From Cydia pomonella (taxonomy: Eukaryota > Arthropoda > Insecta > Lepidoptera > Tortricidae): a stretch of DNA of 64,000 bases. The notes beneath the pieces were generated by a model. That model was given only the letters and a program-made list of their open reading frames with translations. It was not told the DNA's origin and ran no database searches. A program made the translations under genes and the position numbers. Every line of letters starts with the position of its first letter. The stretch's first letter is position 1. The stretch is taken from positions 27,387,204 to 27,451,203 of the forward strand of contig NC_084706.1 in the NCBI RefSeq assembly GCF_033807575.1, read 5' to 3'. This document shows, piece after piece, positions 63,519 through 64,000 of this stretch.

Positions 63519-63868
63519 TTTTTCACATTACAATCCTTTCATATTTGAGGTACACAGAAATTGTGCTAGTATTTATATCCAAAACGCGCCAAATAATCCA
63601 GTTTCTGGAATGAATATACGTCTTTTTAGAGATATTCTAATTTCAAATGGTGCGGTTTTCGGTAATAAAACGGCTTAGCACGTGTATGGAGTAATATTAC
63701 ATTTTCTGTTCATGGAATATTATTATATTACACACGTGTTCTGGATTCTAGGGAAACGCTAAAATTAATTTCGCAGTATCTCAAATACTTAGAAGCAATT
63801 TGCATTTACAATGATACATTAAACTTAGTACTTAAGATCATGCATGGCTAACAAGGCGGGAGGCAGCT
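63519..63868. other. unassigned sequence
   Basis: No supported feature; an imperfect inverted repeat of GTGTATGGAGTAATATTA-like words near 63680-63740. Confidence 0.35.
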
Positions 63869-64000
63869 CTCTTAAGAGGGAAGAATAGCTTTTCGAATCT
63901 AACGAAGTAACGGTAATTTTTCTATGAAATTCCATTTCGGGAGTAATCGGTTTCCACTAACTAAATCCTCGGTTCCTACTAACTAAACCGATGTCGATCG
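63869..64000. repeat. family M repeat, copy 3, cut by window end
   Basis: CTTAAGAGGGAAGAATAGC, GAAGTAACGGTAATTTTTC and TTTCCACTAACTAAAT, then a short duplication of the ACTAACTAAA word before the ATGTCGATCG word at the edge. Confidence 0.55.

Overview
The window reads as a stretch of lepidopteran (moth or butterfly) nuclear DNA made almost entirely of transposable elements. The signs are AT-rich intergenic sequence, dozens of dispersed insect-type repeats, tRNA-headed SINEs, foldback MITEs, several kinds of non-LTR retrotransposon, a short-LTR Ty3/Gypsy element of mag type and a Helitron whose ends match those I know from Lepidoptera. Assignment to the order is inferred from remembered repeat types. 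I found no host protein-coding gene that I can support. The longest open frame not tied to a repeat (1290-1916) has no recognised family.

Layout. 0-8.4 kb: sparse, unexplained AT-rich DNA with SINE and LINE scraps. 8.4-13.9 kb: a 5'-truncated LINE tail with a restriction-like endonuclease, into which a complete Gypsy element (110-bp identical LTRs, AAGTT target duplication) has inserted. 15-19 kb: a GT microsatellite and several repeats with termini resembling AGGGTTCCGTA. 19.0-21.5 kb: a nested inverted-repeat complex holding a palindrome with two 254-bp arms that match base for base, and a TTAA-flanked piggyBac-like element whose empty site survives in the opposite arm. 22-39 kb: a mosaic of SINEs A, B and C, foldback elements and LINE 3' ends. 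39.3-39.8 kb: a Helitron carrying a tRNA-like module. 40-45 kb: CR1/Jockey-type LINE tails and an RT remnant split by a 1.3-kb hAT-type element. 46-55 kb: SINEs, LINE tails, a CAGA array inside a tandem duplication and a MITE nested in a SINE. 55.6-58.4 kb: the best preserved LINE, an 857-codon frame with an intact YADD reverse transcriptase but a truncated endonuclease. 58.5-64 kb: more SINEs and foldbacks, plus an RTE tail delimited by a 13-bp target duplication.

How the pieces work together: non-autonomous SINEs and MITEs depend on enzymes encoded by autonomous elements. Only two long element frames survive here. The Gypsy polyprotein is uninterrupted but has a substituted RT catalytic box. 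The 857-codon LINE has a good RT but lacks the front of its endonuclease. Neither looks self-sufficient. Repeat family letters (A, B, C, G, H, K, L, M, N, Q, T, U, V, W, X, Y) are local labels used only in this annotation. All comparisons were made by eye.
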